Below, piece by piece: positions 1-12,516 of a stretch of 64,000 bases of DNA. The stretch is from Arachidicoccus terrestris. GTDB taxonomy: Bacteria; Bacteroidota; Bacteroidia; Chitinophagales; Chitinophagaceae. How positions within the stretch are numbered: position 1 is the first letter of the stretch; every line of letters starts with the position of its first letter. The notes below the pieces were generated by a model, which was not told the DNA's origin, made no database searches, and saw only the letters and a program-made list of their open reading frames with translations. Location of the stretch: assembly GCF_020042345.1 (NCBI RefSeq), contig NZ_CP083387.1, positions 2,170,001 to 2,234,000 on the forward strand, in the 5' to 3' direction. A program made the translations under genes and the position numbers.

Positions 1-135
1 TGGCAGATAAATATCCAGGTTGTGGTAAACCATCGTGTCGCCGCCATAGTTTACGTCTTTCCAGCTTCTTTCGTTTTGCTGAGAAAAGCAATTCATGGTT
101 AAGAATAATAGAATAAAAAGTGAAAAGAATTTCAT
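1..135 (-). CDS. Secreted alpha/beta-hydrolase esterase, N-terminal fragment
   Basis: Only the first 45 codons are in the window; the gene runs off the left edge. The start is the ATG whose complement is at 133-135. The protein opens with a hydrophobic signal peptide (MKFFSLFILLFLTMNCFSQ). The mature start has a VNYGG...YHNLDIYLP pattern, which is typical of the first strand of secreted alpha/beta-hydrolase carbohydrate esterases. The catalytic residues lie outside the window. It starts 10 bp after the stop of the next esterase gene in the same direction, so it is probably the third gene of an esterase operon. The esterase assignment rests on this short motif and on context. Confidence 0.55.
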   Translation of the reverse strand, partial: MKFFSLFILLFLTMNCFSQQNERSWKDVNYGGDTMVYHNLDIYLP

Positions 136-144
136 CTCTATTTA

Positions 145-2444
<2,300 letters not shown>

Positions 2445-2499
2445 TTAGATTTTTAATATAATATCTATAGAAAATAATCCAGTTCAAAGCATTGGCTTT

Positions 2500-2507
2500 C
2501 AAAATTA
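2500..2507 (-). promoter_or_regulatory. Putative -7 element of the esterase operon
   Basis: On the minus strand this reads TAATTTTG, matching the Bacteroidota -7 consensus TAnnTTTG. It lies about 60 nt before the ATG at 2441. No clear TTTG -33 box is found at the expected 19-21 bp spacing, so the promoter may be weak or activator dependent. Confidence 0.4.
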
Positions 2508-2562
2508 TTTTTGCTCACTTTTTAAAACCGGCTTAACTCACTGCTCATCTATAATAAAACAA

Positions 2563-2578
2563 TTGCAATCGATTGCAA
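2563..2578. promoter_or_regulatory. Perfect 16-bp LacI-family operator (proposed XylR site)
   Basis: The sequence is TTGCAATCGATTGCAA, a perfect palindrome identical to the site in the xylB/xylR divergent region at 27605-27620. It has the central CG and dyad form typical of LacI-family operators. It lies 122 bp upstream of the first esterase gene and about 56 bp upstream of the -7 element, farther out than at susC or xylB. Confidence 0.75.
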
Positions 2579-2671
2579 ATTACCATAAAAAAAAGAGACA
2601 CCTACAGCTGTTTTACTAAACATCGACACTTCTCCTTTCGTAAGAATAAAATTATATAATAATTTCCTAAC

Positions 2672-2706
2672 TGACAAATATTATTGTTCGTTTGACAAAT
2701 ATTATT
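2672..2706. repeat. 14-bp direct repeat with 21-bp period
   Basis: TGACAAATATTATT occurs at 2672-2685 and again at 2693-2706, so the two copies sit on the same DNA face two helical turns apart. This is a common layout for a dimeric activator. An 11-nt part (CAAATATTATT) recurs at 22667-22677 upstream of susC. Confidence 0.5.
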
Positions 2707-2969
2707 TTCAACAAAGCTGTACCCTTCCAAACAACCTATCGCAGGAATTCAGGATTGAAATTCAGCCCATTGCGATTGCCAAAGGATCTATGGTAGCCAG
2801 GAAACTATTTAAAACGTTTAAAGTTGCAAACTCTTGCAGCCACCAATCTTGATCAAGTAATTCATTATATAACCTGTCATATCACGCTACTCAGTCTCAT
2901 TTGACTTCAAGGTTACTCAAGTCATGAAGAGATGACGGCCAATTTTAATGTGTTGCAAATCCGTCAATC

Positions 2970-5585
2970 TTACTTGATACTTATTTGAAGGCGCTTCAAA
3001 TCTTTAGCTGCAGAGCTATTCCCATACATTAAGGTGTAAACACCTGGAGTCACCTCCATCCGACCAGTATTTCCATTATAAAATTCAAATGCGGTATAAG
3101 GCATTTCTATCATTTCATTTACCGTCTTTTTCGCTGGAATTTCAATTCTTTTAAAAGATCGGAGCGTCTTTAATGGGCCATTCTTATCATCCATTTTCTT
3201 TACGTAGATTTGTAATATTTCTGCACCATCTCTTTTACCAACATTTGAAACAGGAATCGTTAATGATAATGATTCATTCTTGCCAAGATTAGTCTTATTT
3301 TGCTTTGCGTTGCCAATTATAAACTTTGTATAGCTTAGACCAAATCCAAATTGAAAGAGTGGATCCGCCATATGTCTATAAGTACGACCAGCCATCGAAT
3401 AATCTTCTACATCCCCTAACTGACTATCATCCTTATAAAAGGTGACGGGTAATTTTCCGGCAGGATTATAATCACCAAACAATACATCTGCCACGGCCTG
3501 TCCGCCAGATTCGCCACCATACCACGCCTGAAGTATCGCATCACAGCTTTTGGTTTCAGGCTCAAGGGCTATGGCTGACCCAGAACAGTTGACAAAGACC
3601 ACCTTCTTACCTGCGGCCCTAAGTGCTTTTAAACAATTACGCTGGACCATAGGTAATTCTATATTTGTCCGGTCCCCACCTTTAAACCCTGGATAAGAGA
3701 CAGGCATCTCTTCGCCTTCCAATAATGTGGAAAGGCCACCCACAAATATGACCGTTTCCACTCCTTTCAATTTATCAATAATATTATTATAGCTGATACT
3801 GCGCTCACTACCAAAATCGAACTCCAGATTTGCCTGCCAATTATTTAATTGTGCATAATCAATTTCAATGGTATACTTCTTTCCTTCTTCAACTTTGTAA
3901 GGGATTTTAGAAGGAACAGTTCTCCAGTTATTATAAGCAACCAGTGAATCTCCATTGACACTCAGTTTGAAAAACCCAGTTGCACCGCAGTTAAATACAA
4001 TATCTTCAGTTTTCTCCGCGACAAATTCGGTCGTATATTTAGCAGAAAACCCTTCGAGCCCCACACCAGGTGCAAATTGATGCTGCCCTGCCGTTGTTAA
4101 TTTCAGGGGGACCTTTATCTGAACATCTGCAACCGGATCGCCTTTAAAGTCCTTATTGTTCCAGTAAACAGCTTTCATACCTCGCTTCCCGCCAAAGGCG
4201 ATATCACCAAAATAGCTATTGGTTATTTTATCTTCCACCAAATCACAAGCTTTGTCATAAATTACATTCTCTTTACCTACCTTAGATTGTATTCCCTCTA
4301 GTATTGAAATAGTCCGGATGGGAGTCCCGTTATAGTTTCCCCATAGCATGGGCTCATTATCCGCATTTGGGCCAATAACAGCAATTTTTCCCTGGTGTTT
4401 TTTAAGAGGTAGTGTATTGCCATTGTTCTGCAGCAAAGTCATCGATTCACGGGCCATATTAAGGGCTAGTTTTCTATGAGCATTGTTATTAATAACAGAT
4501 ACGGGGATTTGAGCCCACGGAACCAGGCTGTCGTTATCCATTTCCCCCAGGTCAAATCTTCCGATAAGCACTCGCATTAGACTTTTATTAATATCCGATT
4601 CATTCAATAAGCCTCTTTTGGCCGCCTCTGGAAGTTTTGCAAACGTATAATTCTGCCAGACACACTCAACATCCGTACCCGACAAAACGGCCTTGGATGC
4701 GGCATGCACCGCATCGGAGGAAACGTGATGAGAGGTATAAAAATCTGTCACCGCCCCACAGTCTGAGACCACTAAATATTTATATCCCCAGCGATTGCGC
4801 AGTATTCGTTGTAACAGATTCGAATTACCGCAGCAAGGTTCATCATCCAGGCGCTGGTATGCACACATTACTTCACGTACATCAGCCTCCTGCACAAGTG
4901 CTTTGAATGCAGGTAAATATGTCTCCCATAAGTCCCTGGGGTTAATATTCTTCAGATTCAAGGTATGCCGACTCCATTCAGGACCTGAATGAACTGCAAA
5001 ATGTTTAGCGCATGCCAACAGCTTCTTGTAACGACTATTTATTGGACCCTGTAGCCCTTTGACAACGGCTACCCCCATGCGTGAAGTCAGATATGGATCT
5101 TCCCCGTAAGTTTCCTGTCCTCTTCCCCACCGGGGATCCCGGAATATATTAACATTTGGTGTCCAAACTGACAGGCTTAAAAAACGGCTGTTTTCCTTTC
5201 CATTACGAAGCGCCTGATGGTATTTCGCTCTAACCTCATCAGATGTGGCATCAAAAACCTGGTAGACCATTGAATCATTAAACGATGCAGCCATTCCTAT
5301 GGGTTCAGGAAACACGGTAACACTGTCATTATTGGCAAAACCATGCAAGGCTTCACTCCACCAGTTAAACTTCTTAATGCCTAATCTGGGAATTGCAGGT
5401 GATTGGTCAAACATGAGTGAAGCTTTCTCAACTAGTGTCAACCTACTAATCAAATCTTTTGCTCTTGCTTCAGAACTTAATTTCGGATTTTGAAAAGGCA
5501 GCATTTGTGCCTGGGTCAATAATGTGGAGCCTACAAAAACAATAATTACCAAACATGCTTTATTCATTCCAGTTCTCTTTTTCAT
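2970..5585 (-). CDS. GH3 beta-xylosidase/beta-glucosidase with PA14 insert
   Basis: Secreted family 3 glycoside hydrolase of 871 residues, expected to release xylose (or glucose) from non-reducing ends. A signal peptide (MKKRTGMNKACLVIIVFVGS...AQA) is followed by the GH3 (beta/alpha)8 domain. This carries the RLGIKKFNWWSEALHG and NIFRDPRWGRGQETYGEDPYL motifs typical of bacterial xylosidases. The nucleophile is Asp275 in VVSDCGAV. The GH3 C-terminal sandwich is interrupted at about residues 450-600 by a PA14-like insert, and a fibronectin-III-like domain ends the protein. The extra length over the 728-residue GH3 at 35.5 kb is the PA14 module. It is the last gene of the minus-strand GH run. 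Confidence 0.9.
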   Translation of the reverse strand: MKKRTGMNKACLVIIVFVGSTLLTQAQMLPFQNPKLSSEARAKDLISRLTLVEKASLMFDQSPAIPRLGIKKFNWWSEALHGFANNDSVTVFPEPIGMAASFNDSMVYQVFDATSDEVRAKYHQALRNGKENSRFLSLSVWTPNVNIFRDPRWGRGQETYGEDPYLTSRMGVAVVKGLQGPINSRYKKLLACAKHFAVHSGPEWSRHTLNLKNINPRDLWETYLPAFKALVQEADVREVMCAYQRLDDEPCCGNSNLLQRILRNRWGYKYLVVSDCGAVTDFYTSHHVSSDAVHAASKAVLSGTDVECVWQNYTFAKLPEAAKRGLLNESDINKSLMRVLIGRFDLGEMDNDSLVPWAQIPVSVINNNAHRKLALNMARESMTLLQNNGNTLPLKKHQGKIAVIGPNADNEPMLWGNYNGTPIRTISILEGIQSKVGKENVIYDKACDLVEDKITNSYFGDIAFGGKRGMKAVYWNNKDFKGDPVADVQIKVPLKLTTAGQHQFAPGVGLEGFSAKYTTEFVAEKTEDIVFNCGATGFFKLSVNGDSLVAYNNWRTVPSKIPYKVEEGKKYTIEIDYAQLNNWQANLEFDFGSERSISYNNIIDKLKGVETVIFVGGLSTLLEGEEMPVSYPGFKGGDRTNIELPMVQRNCLKALRAAGKKVVFVNCSGSAIALEPETKSCDAILQAWYGGESGGQAVADVLFGDYNPAGKLPVTFYKDDSQLGDVEDYSMAGRTYRHMADPLFQFGFGLSYTKFIIGNAKQNKTNLGKNESLSLTIPVSNVGKRDGAEILQIYVKKMDDKNGPLKTLRSFKRIEIPAKKTVNEMIEMPYTAFEFYNGNTGRMEVTPGVYTLMYGNSSAAKDLKRLQISIK

Positions 5586-5713
5586 ATATTCTTTTATTTC
5601 TATCCATTCAAGGCTGGGGGCTTTTCCTTTAATTCCTAAATTAAAAACCTGGCGGTTAATCGGGTCTGACTAAATTGAATTAATAGTCAGACTTACGTAC
5701 AGCTTTCAACTAT

Positions 5714-7327
5714 TCACTCACCAAGCCTGAAATAATCGATATCAACATATCCACCAGTCGATATTGTTGAATAATTGAAAATCGCAAAACGAGTTCCCAT
5801 AAATAGCCTTCTATAATCAAACTGCATTTTAAAAGGAGTCCCTAATTTTTTCCAGTTAAGGTTATCCAGGCTATAGTAAAAATTTGCAGTATCTTTTCCC
5901 ACCCCGAAGTCCCCGGATATTCTCAGATAGACGATATCATTATTCAATTTAACCCTGCCCCTTTCAATTTCGTCTACTTTTAGGACCGCCTTAGTATCAT
6001 TAGACAGATCAACAACCTGATCAGACATAGTCAGCCATCTCTGACCATTCATCATTTTAACACTCATTACACCTGAATTCCCATTAAATGCAGCAAACCC
6101 GCTCACATCACCTTCTTTCATGTGACTTATATCGATCTTAATGGTGGCGGTAGACTGAGGGCCGAACATTCTTTGGGAGATCGTATTTGGCGCCAAATAA
6201 AGGTTTTTAACTATTCTCGCAGTTTTCAATCGCAAGAATCCAGGTCGTTCTTTTAATGACCAGGCGCTATTAATTGGATTGTGATTCCATTGCCAGTTCA
6301 GTTTCAGCTTTTTCCCGGAAAAATCGTCGCTCACAAATATTTTATGCTTTGGGATGCTTGGAGGTAATGGAATAATTCCCTTTGCTGGCACATGACCACT
6401 GGCGGTTCCCAGCATCGGCCAACCGTCGGTCCAATGTACAGGCATAAGCATGGGCACTCTTCCGACAGCACCACGATCCTGAAATATTAACCCATACCAG
6501 TTCCCATTGACATCATCAATTATACTCCCCTGTCCTACATAAGGGAACCCGGCGAATGTCGTTTCCAAAATGACCTTCTTTTCGTAAGGCCCGGTAATTT
6601 TATCCGCTCTGTAACACACCTGTCTGCGCTTTCCGCCACGTGGCCAGGACAACATTAATAAATAATATTTACCCTTATATTTAATCGCCTGGCTCCCTTC
6701 CAGAAGTCCAGTCTCACTGGAGTCCCGGTCAAATATCTTCATGTCAATACCACCTTCTTTCACACCGGACAAATCTGGGTTTAATTCACGCAACTGTCCT
6801 GTACCATAAAAAACATACACCTTCCCATCATCGTCGAAAAAAAGTGAATTATCATGAAAATGTTGCATCCTGGTTACCAGCTTCCACTTTTTTGTGGGAT
6901 CCTTTGTCTGATAAAGGTAGGATCTGAAAGGCTGGTCATTAGGGGAAAACAATACATAGTATTTGCCATTGTGATACCTGATAGAGGAAGCCCACTGCCC
7001 TCGTCCATAAACTGTCCCGCCGATCAAATCATACTTAGAATTGTCACTGAGGCTATCAAATACATAACTGACCAACTCCCAATGTACCAGGTCCCTGGAT
7101 TTCATTACCGGCGCACCAGGCATCATATGCATCGTTGTACTGATCAAATAATAATCCTTGCCATGGCGTACCACGGAAAGATCGGGAAAATCTCCCCAAA
7201 TCATCGGGTTACTATATGGAGTCCCCTTTAATGAACTTTGCGCATTAGCGGGCGCACCCATACCTAACATCGAAAAGAAGATCAATAAAACTGCCCAACC
7301 TTTAAATTGCTCATATCTATTTGCCAT
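5714..7327 (-). CDS. GH43 beta-xylosidase/alpha-L-arabinofuranosidase
   Basis: Secreted family 43 enzyme of 537 residues. The signal peptide ends near APANAQ. A five-bladed propeller follows with the three expected acidic residues: base Asp in WGDFPDLSV, pKa-modulating Asp around DNSLFFDDDGKVY, and general acid Glu in LLEGSQAIKYKGKYYLLM. The C-terminal part (about 330-537) is a concanavalin-like beta-sandwich of the GH43 beta-xylosidase C-terminal type (TATIKIDISHMKEGDVSGFAAF region). This layout is usual for exo-acting xylosidases and arabinofuranosidases. It sits between GH95 and GH3 with about 110-130 bp gaps in one direction, so co-transcription is likely. Confidence 0.9.
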   Translation of the reverse strand: MANRYEQFKGWAVLLIFFSMLGMGAPANAQSSLKGTPYSNPMIWGDFPDLSVVRHGKDYYLISTTMHMMPGAPVMKSRDLVHWELVSYVFDSLSDNSKYDLIGGTVYGRGQWASSIRYHNGKYYVLFSPNDQPFRSYLYQTKDPTKKWKLVTRMQHFHDNSLFFDDDGKVYVFYGTGQLRELNPDLSGVKEGGIDMKIFDRDSSETGLLEGSQAIKYKGKYYLLMLSWPRGGKRRQVCYRADKITGPYEKKVILETTFAGFPYVGQGSIIDDVNGNWYGLIFQDRGAVGRVPMLMPVHWTDGWPMLGTASGHVPAKGIIPLPPSIPKHKIFVSDDFSGKKLKLNWQWNHNPINSAWSLKERPGFLRLKTARIVKNLYLAPNTISQRMFGPQSTATIKIDISHMKEGDVSGFAAFNGNSGVMSVKMMNGQRWLTMSDQVVDLSNDTKAVLKVDEIERGRVKLNNDIVYLRISGDFGVGKDTANFYYSLDNLNWKKLGTPFKMQFDYRRLFMGTRFAIFNYSTISTGGYVDIDYFRLGE

Positions 7328-7437
7328 ATATCTATTTTAAAATTCGAGGCCTGGCCCCAAAGTTTTACAATTAATTTACACACTTGATTAACCAACGCTC
7401 ATCCATCCATTTCACGTCCCTTATCAATGGGCCGGGG

Positions 7438-9912
7438 CTATGGACGGCTATCGCCGTAAAGGCGGTAAACCCCTCCTTTGCGTGTCTGAATATCACATTC
7501 AAACGTTGGCTTAAGACTTTTCACAACATCCGTTGCTTTCGGAGAAATGACCGGCTTGGGCGTCCCTACATTCTGATAAAACGGATTAGGGTTTTCTCCA
7601 ACTGCTTTTCTTATGCGGACATCTCCTTCCGCTTTTAAGTTGTTAGGCGATCTCAATCTAAGGTTTCCACCCAAAGTAGATTTAACAACGACCTCTGTCA
7701 CTCGCCCTTCTTTCCACTTGAGATCCATAATCTCAAAACCACCAATTGCTTGTAGTCCTGAGATACGACCCTTGGTCCACCGGTCTGGCAATGCAGGAAT
7801 CAGGTTAACAGTTCCATCCTGACTCTGCATAAGCATTTCTGTGATACCTGAAACGCAACCAAAATTACCATCAATCTGAAACGGCGGGTGCGCATCAAAT
7901 AAATTATTATAAGATCCGCCACCTCCTGCATTCGTACCTACAGGGGATAATTGATTTTGAATAAGCATATACGCATGATTGCCGTCCAGCATTCGTGCCC
8001 ACCAATTAATTTTCCAGGCCATACTCCAGCCAGTTGATATATCACCTCTTTGAATCAAGGTCCTCTTTGCGGCATCGAATAAGCGTGGGGTACGATATGG
8101 GGAAATTTGATTGGAAGGAAACAACCCGTACAGATGAGAGATGTGCCGGTGATGATCTGTCGGATTATCCAGATCCTCCAGCCACTCCTGCAATTGCCCA
8201 TACTGCCCAATATGCATTGGAGGCAGCCTCCGTCTTAAATTTTCAAGGGTATCAATAAACTTCCTATCTCTATTCAAAAGTCTTGCAGCCTTGATTGTCT
8301 GACTGAAAATATCAAATACAATCTGATTACTCATCGTAGAGCCCGCAGTTATAGAGGCTCCTTCATGATCCTTTGGGGCATTTTCCGGGGACATATCCGG
8401 GCATAATACCAGCCAGTGATTTACAGGGTCCTCCACCAATACATCTGCATAGAACAATGCGGCCCCCTTCATCAAGGGATAGTTCATTTCCAAAAAAGCT
8501 TTGTCTCCTGTATATAAATAATGTTCCCATAAATGTCTGCTTAGCCAGCCGCCACCATTACTCCACAAGCCCCAGAAGGCCCCGTCAACAGCACCTGTAC
8601 TGCGCCAAATATCTGTATTGTGATGTGCCATCCAACCTCTTACACCATACATTTGCTTCGCTGTTTGCGCCCCCATTACTGAGAGATCTTTTATCATGGC
8701 AAATAGCGGTTGCCCCATTTCTGAAAGATTGGCTTTTTCAGCTGGCCAGTAATTCATTTCAGTATTAATATTAATAGTATACTTACTATCCCAAGGTGGA
8801 AACAATTTATTATTCCAAAGGCCCTGTAATGTAGCCGGCTGACCTCCAGGTTGCGAAGCAGAAATAAGCAAATACCTTCCAAATTGATAATATAACGCTA
8901 CCAATTGAGGGTCATTTCCAGTGGCAAAACTTTTAAGGCGCTGATCTGTAGGTAAATGCGCAGCAGCAGTAGTGCCTAAATTGATATGAACTCGATTAAA
9001 ATATTTTTGATAATAGGCAACATGAGCCTTTAACAAGGAACTGTACGTTTTCGCAAAGGCATTATCCATATACGCTGCAACCCTTTTTTCTGGGTTTCCG
9101 CTTAAATCATGGTAATTATTAAAATTAGTCGCAATAGAAACAAAAATCGTTACTTCATTCGCCTTTTTAACAACAAAGCTCGAGTCTGCGGCGTAACTAT
9201 CACCACCATCTACCTTAAATCGTACGTTGCTATTAAATGTTACGGCGCCCTCCACGCCCTCATGGTCGATCGATTTCCCATGTATCATCAACCCTTCTTT
9301 ATAGGCTTTTACATCGATTTGTGGTTCTACAGAAGTAAAAAAGGAGGTAAATGACAATTTGCCGGGTCGACTGGCGGTTAGATGAATCACCACTACCTGA
9401 TCCGTGAAAGAGGTGAAAACTTCTCTTTTAAATTGGACGTCATTTTGTACATAAGTTGTGGTCGACAAGGCACTATCCAGATCCAGGGTTCGCTTATACT
9501 CATTATAAGCGGTGCCTCCATCAAAAGCGATTTTAAGATCTCCTACCGGTTCAAACATTTGACCCTGGGACTTCTTACTAATGATGGCCTCATTTGCCAG
9601 GTTTTCTGCTTTTTTATACTGTCCTTCAAAAATCAATTTTCTAATTTCTGGAAGTGCGGATAATGCCTTAAGATTATTATTTTGATTTGGAGATCCACTC
9701 CATAGGGTTGCTTCGTTCAGCGCAATGCGTTCGGTATCTACATTTCCATATACCATTGCACCCAGCCTTCCATTGCCCAAGGGTAATGCATTCTCCCAAA
9801 CCTCCCCCGATGGGTGATCGTACCATAATTGCATCCGTGTACTTTGCTGTGCATAACCAGTAACGTTGCAGAGCATTATCAGGAGCAAAACATACAAGTT
9901 CTTTTTATTCAT
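7438..9912 (-). CDS. GH95 alpha-L-fucosidase/alpha-L-galactosidase
   Basis: Family 95 inverting alpha-L-glycosidase of about 824 residues. The N-terminal motif LWYDHPSGEVWENALPLGNG and the following ERIALNEATLWSG block are diagnostic of the family. The (alpha/alpha)6 domain carries the active-site Asn pair in TININTEMNYWPA, a candidate acid Glu in LQEWLEDLD and the Asp in FQIDGNFG. I start at the ATG at 9912, directly before the signal peptide (MNKKNLYVLLLIMLCNVTGYAQ); an ATG at 9951 would add 13 residues without a signal-like sequence. In known complex-xylan loci of Bacteroides, GH95 enzymes act as alpha-L-galactosidases on corn glucuronoarabinoxylan, so that activity fits here better than fucosidase. 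Confidence 0.9.
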   Translation of the reverse strand: MNKKNLYVLLLIMLCNVTGYAQQSTRMQLWYDHPSGEVWENALPLGNGRLGAMVYGNVDTERIALNEATLWSGSPNQNNNLKALSALPEIRKLIFEGQYKKAENLANEAIISKKSQGQMFEPVGDLKIAFDGGTAYNEYKRTLDLDSALSTTTYVQNDVQFKREVFTSFTDQVVVIHLTASRPGKLSFTSFFTSVEPQIDVKAYKEGLMIHGKSIDHEGVEGAVTFNSNVRFKVDGGDSYAADSSFVVKKANEVTIFVSIATNFNNYHDLSGNPEKRVAAYMDNAFAKTYSSLLKAHVAYYQKYFNRVHINLGTTAAAHLPTDQRLKSFATGNDPQLVALYYQFGRYLLISASQPGGQPATLQGLWNNKLFPPWDSKYTININTEMNYWPAEKANLSEMGQPLFAMIKDLSVMGAQTAKQMYGVRGWMAHHNTDIWRSTGAVDGAFWGLWSNGGGWLSRHLWEHYLYTGDKAFLEMNYPLMKGAALFYADVLVEDPVNHWLVLCPDMSPENAPKDHEGASITAGSTMSNQIVFDIFSQTIKAARLLNRDRKFIDTLENLRRRLPPMHIGQYGQLQEWLEDLDNPTDHHRHISHLYGLFPSNQISPYRTPRLFDAAKRTLIQRGDISTGWSMAWKINWWARMLDGNHAYMLIQNQLSPVGTNAGGGGSYNNLFDAHPPFQIDGNFGCVSGITEMLMQSQDGTVNLIPALPDRWTKGRISGLQAIGGFEIMDLKWKEGRVTEVVVKSTLGGNLRLRSPNNLKAEGDVRIRKAVGENPNPFYQNVGTPKPVISPKATDVVKSLKPTFECDIQTRKGGVYRLYGDSRP

Positions 9913-9975
9913 TTCCAGCTTTTTATTGATATTTGAGTAATAATGCCACATAGGTATTCCAATTTTAGACTATCT

Positions 9976-12387
9976 CTATTTTATTAGGCGGACATCAAAA
10001 ATACGAACCGGATGGTTATCGTCCGTTCCCTTAAATTTGACTTCCACTGCTGGCTTCAACCTCAAGGCTTCGCTGATTGGATAATCAACCCAATATAAAT
10101 CATCCTTCTTTTCCCTGATTGGTTTAGCCGCTTCCAAATTTGTACCGTTGATGGATATCATTGCTTTGATTGCCTGATTCGTCCCATAAAAGGTAATTCT
10201 TAAAAAACGTACCGTAGGATCCATCTTCAATTGATAACTAAAGAATCCACTGCCAGGTGTACGCCAGTGTCGTTCCTTGAAAAGACCTGTTTCCGCATTT
10301 TCACTTTGCATCAAATGGTCTTTTTCAGGCTGTTGCTCACCTGGAGTAACCTGATCTACGGTCCTCTTTTCCAGTGGAAGCGATTTTGCGTCCTCACTTT
10401 CGAGCTGCGCAATACGTTTAGCAACCTGACCGGGCTGCGCCACGGGCCAATAGATCATGTAACGGGCATTATTCAACTTAAAAAACGGGATCAATTTTAA
10501 ATGTTTATACTTTGGTTGAGCAATGAGCGGAGCTGCATCAAAAGTCATTGTCGACTTATCTATAGCCTTCACCATGCTGTTTACCCGGTCATGCAAGGAA
10601 TTGCTATCAACCACCAATAAGGGAGCCTTGCTTAATTCGTATAAAGGGCCTCCGGCAATATGATCGAACCTTCCCCCATCACCTTCTAAGCCAGACATAT
10701 TTGAAGTGTCTGTCACCGCTGCAAGTACAACCGGCCCATGCATAAAGCAGGACCAGTCAGACTTATCGGGCAGAGCAACCAATCTGGTATTCATGGGCAG
10801 AGTAAGCTCAATTTCATCGCCATCCTTCCAGTTTCTATTAAGGGCTATATAGCCCGGAACCTTATTCTCCAAATCCGTAGCGATCTCAGCACTTTCTCCA
10901 TTTACCTTCACAGCAAACCCGGATTGCACCCATTGAGGTTTTCTAAGATAAACTGAAAAGCGTCCAGGCTTGGCCAAAGATAGTTTCAGCGAGGTCTTTT
11001 CATTAAAAGGAAATTTCGTTGTTTGAGTTACCCGTATGCCTTTTCCCTTCCACCGTAAGGAGGAGGAAATAAACAGATTTACAAACAGATCATATTCATT
11101 ATGACTATAAATCATTTCACCATATTTGCCATGATTTTCCATCCCGGTACCGACGCAGCACCAAAAATCTTTTTGTGGACTCGAGTAGACACGGTAATCA
11201 CGTGGCCTGAGAGAAGTAAAATATACAAAGCCACCTTTACCCCCTCTCTGGGTGGCAAGCATCTGATTATACAATGTTCTTTCATAATAATCCATATATC
11301 CTCCTTTTGGGTGTGACAAGAACAGTAATTCAGTAAGTTTCAACATGTTGTAACTATTACATGTCTCAGGCCCTTCTACAGATTCCATAAGTCCGGAAAA
11401 GTCATTAATAGGATTAAAATGCTCATGGACACTATTACCACCTGTGGCCAGTGACCTGTGGTATACGACTGTGTTCCAGAAGAAACTGGCGGCCCGCCCG
11501 AATTGTACACTCGCCGGATCTGCCTGAGCCACTTTCTCAAATCCGATAACTTTCGGGATCTGCGTATTGGCATGCAACCCCGTTAGGTTATCCTTATGGG
11601 AAGCCAGATCCTGAACAAATTCAGGTTGACTGAATAGTTTGGCCAGCTTCAAATATTTTAGATCGCCAGTAATTTCATAAATATCGGCCGAGACTGCATT
11701 CATACCTCCGTACTCTGTTCTCAACATTTTGGATATCTGCTCAGCGCTCATTGCATTAAGTAGATTATATGCCCAGTCTGCAAGTTTAATCAAAACAGTT
11801 TTGGCCTGCTGATTATGCGCAATTAGGTAGGCGTCCCGCAAGCCTGAAAATAATTTATGCAGATTATACCAGGGTACCCATTTCTTACCAAAAAGATCAA
11901 AATTGCCCTTTCGTAGTTCCGACCACATTTGTTTTCCTCCGGGTACACCGCCAACATATCCAATCGCACTTGCCTGCTGACACCTGGCCAGCTCGCCAAT
12001 CATATAGGTTAATCGGTCCTGGCACTCTTTACTCCCCGTGGCCGCGTACATCTGTGCAAGTGCTGTCAGGTAGTGGCCCGCAGTATGACCATCCAATCCC
12101 ATACTTTCCCAATTACCATAGGATTTCGCCTTGGGTGACAGACCGGCTTCCCTTAAATAAGGTGCCAGCAACCTGTCTGGCTCCAATTTCAAAATATAGT
12201 CTAAATCAATTTGCTGAGCCTCATAAAAGGGCCCATTTAATAAGCGCACATCTTCCAGCGCAAAGCGTTCCAAGGCCTGATGTGCAGGCATTTTTTCAGC
12301 AACCATCTGTGATTGTGCACTGACAGAGCTTCCCAACCCAATAAAAATGCCTAATACCCAGGACCATCTATTTTTTATAATCATCAT
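9976..12387 (-). CDS. GH127/GH146-type beta-L-arabinofuranosidase
   Basis: An 803-residue protein of the former DUF1680 family, which removes beta-L-arabinofuranose. The signal peptide is MMIIKNRWSWVLGIFIGLGSSVSAQ. The (alpha/alpha)6 domain carries the zinc-cysteine active site: Glu341 and Cys343 in GPETCNSYNM, and Cys410-Cys411 in FWCCVGTGMENHG. This matches the Glu-x-Cys plus Cys-Cys arrangement of HypBA1, where one of the paired Cys is the nucleophile. C-terminal beta-sandwich domains complete it. GH127 and GH146 are hard to separate without alignment. The gene is 63 bp upstream of the GH95 start and in the same direction. Confidence 0.88.
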   Translation of the reverse strand: MMIIKNRWSWVLGIFIGLGSSVSAQSQMVAEKMPAHQALERFALEDVRLLNGPFYEAQQIDLDYILKLEPDRLLAPYLREAGLSPKAKSYGNWESMGLDGHTAGHYLTALAQMYAATGSKECQDRLTYMIGELARCQQASAIGYVGGVPGGKQMWSELRKGNFDLFGKKWVPWYNLHKLFSGLRDAYLIAHNQQAKTVLIKLADWAYNLLNAMSAEQISKMLRTEYGGMNAVSADIYEITGDLKYLKLAKLFSQPEFVQDLASHKDNLTGLHANTQIPKVIGFEKVAQADPASVQFGRAASFFWNTVVYHRSLATGGNSVHEHFNPINDFSGLMESVEGPETCNSYNMLKLTELLFLSHPKGGYMDYYERTLYNQMLATQRGGKGGFVYFTSLRPRDYRVYSSPQKDFWCCVGTGMENHGKYGEMIYSHNEYDLFVNLFISSSLRWKGKGIRVTQTTKFPFNEKTSLKLSLAKPGRFSVYLRKPQWVQSGFAVKVNGESAEIATDLENKVPGYIALNRNWKDGDEIELTLPMNTRLVALPDKSDWSCFMHGPVVLAAVTDTSNMSGLEGDGGRFDHIAGGPLYELSKAPLLVVDSNSLHDRVNSMVKAIDKSTMTFDAAPLIAQPKYKHLKLIPFFKLNNARYMIYWPVAQPGQVAKRIAQLESEDAKSLPLEKRTVDQVTPGEQQPEKDHLMQSENAETGLFKERHWRTPGSGFFSYQLKMDPTVRFLRITFYGTNQAIKAMISINGTNLEAAKPIREKKDDLYWVDYPISEALRLKPAVEVKFKGTDDNHPVRIFDVRLIK

Positions 12388-12516
12388 TACCTTATAACTT
12401 TTTATATTCTATTGCTAATCATTACGCAAAATGGGCCGATCATTCTTGTTGCAGACTGAAGACAGCATATTATTATAAAACTTATGCATTCAAATCATAA
12501 TCAACTCTTTCAAATT

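Noticed and set aside
9240-9260. GATCGATTTCCC in the GH95 gene as an internal operator.
   Set aside because: It is within coding sequence and lacks the TTGC/GCAA arms.
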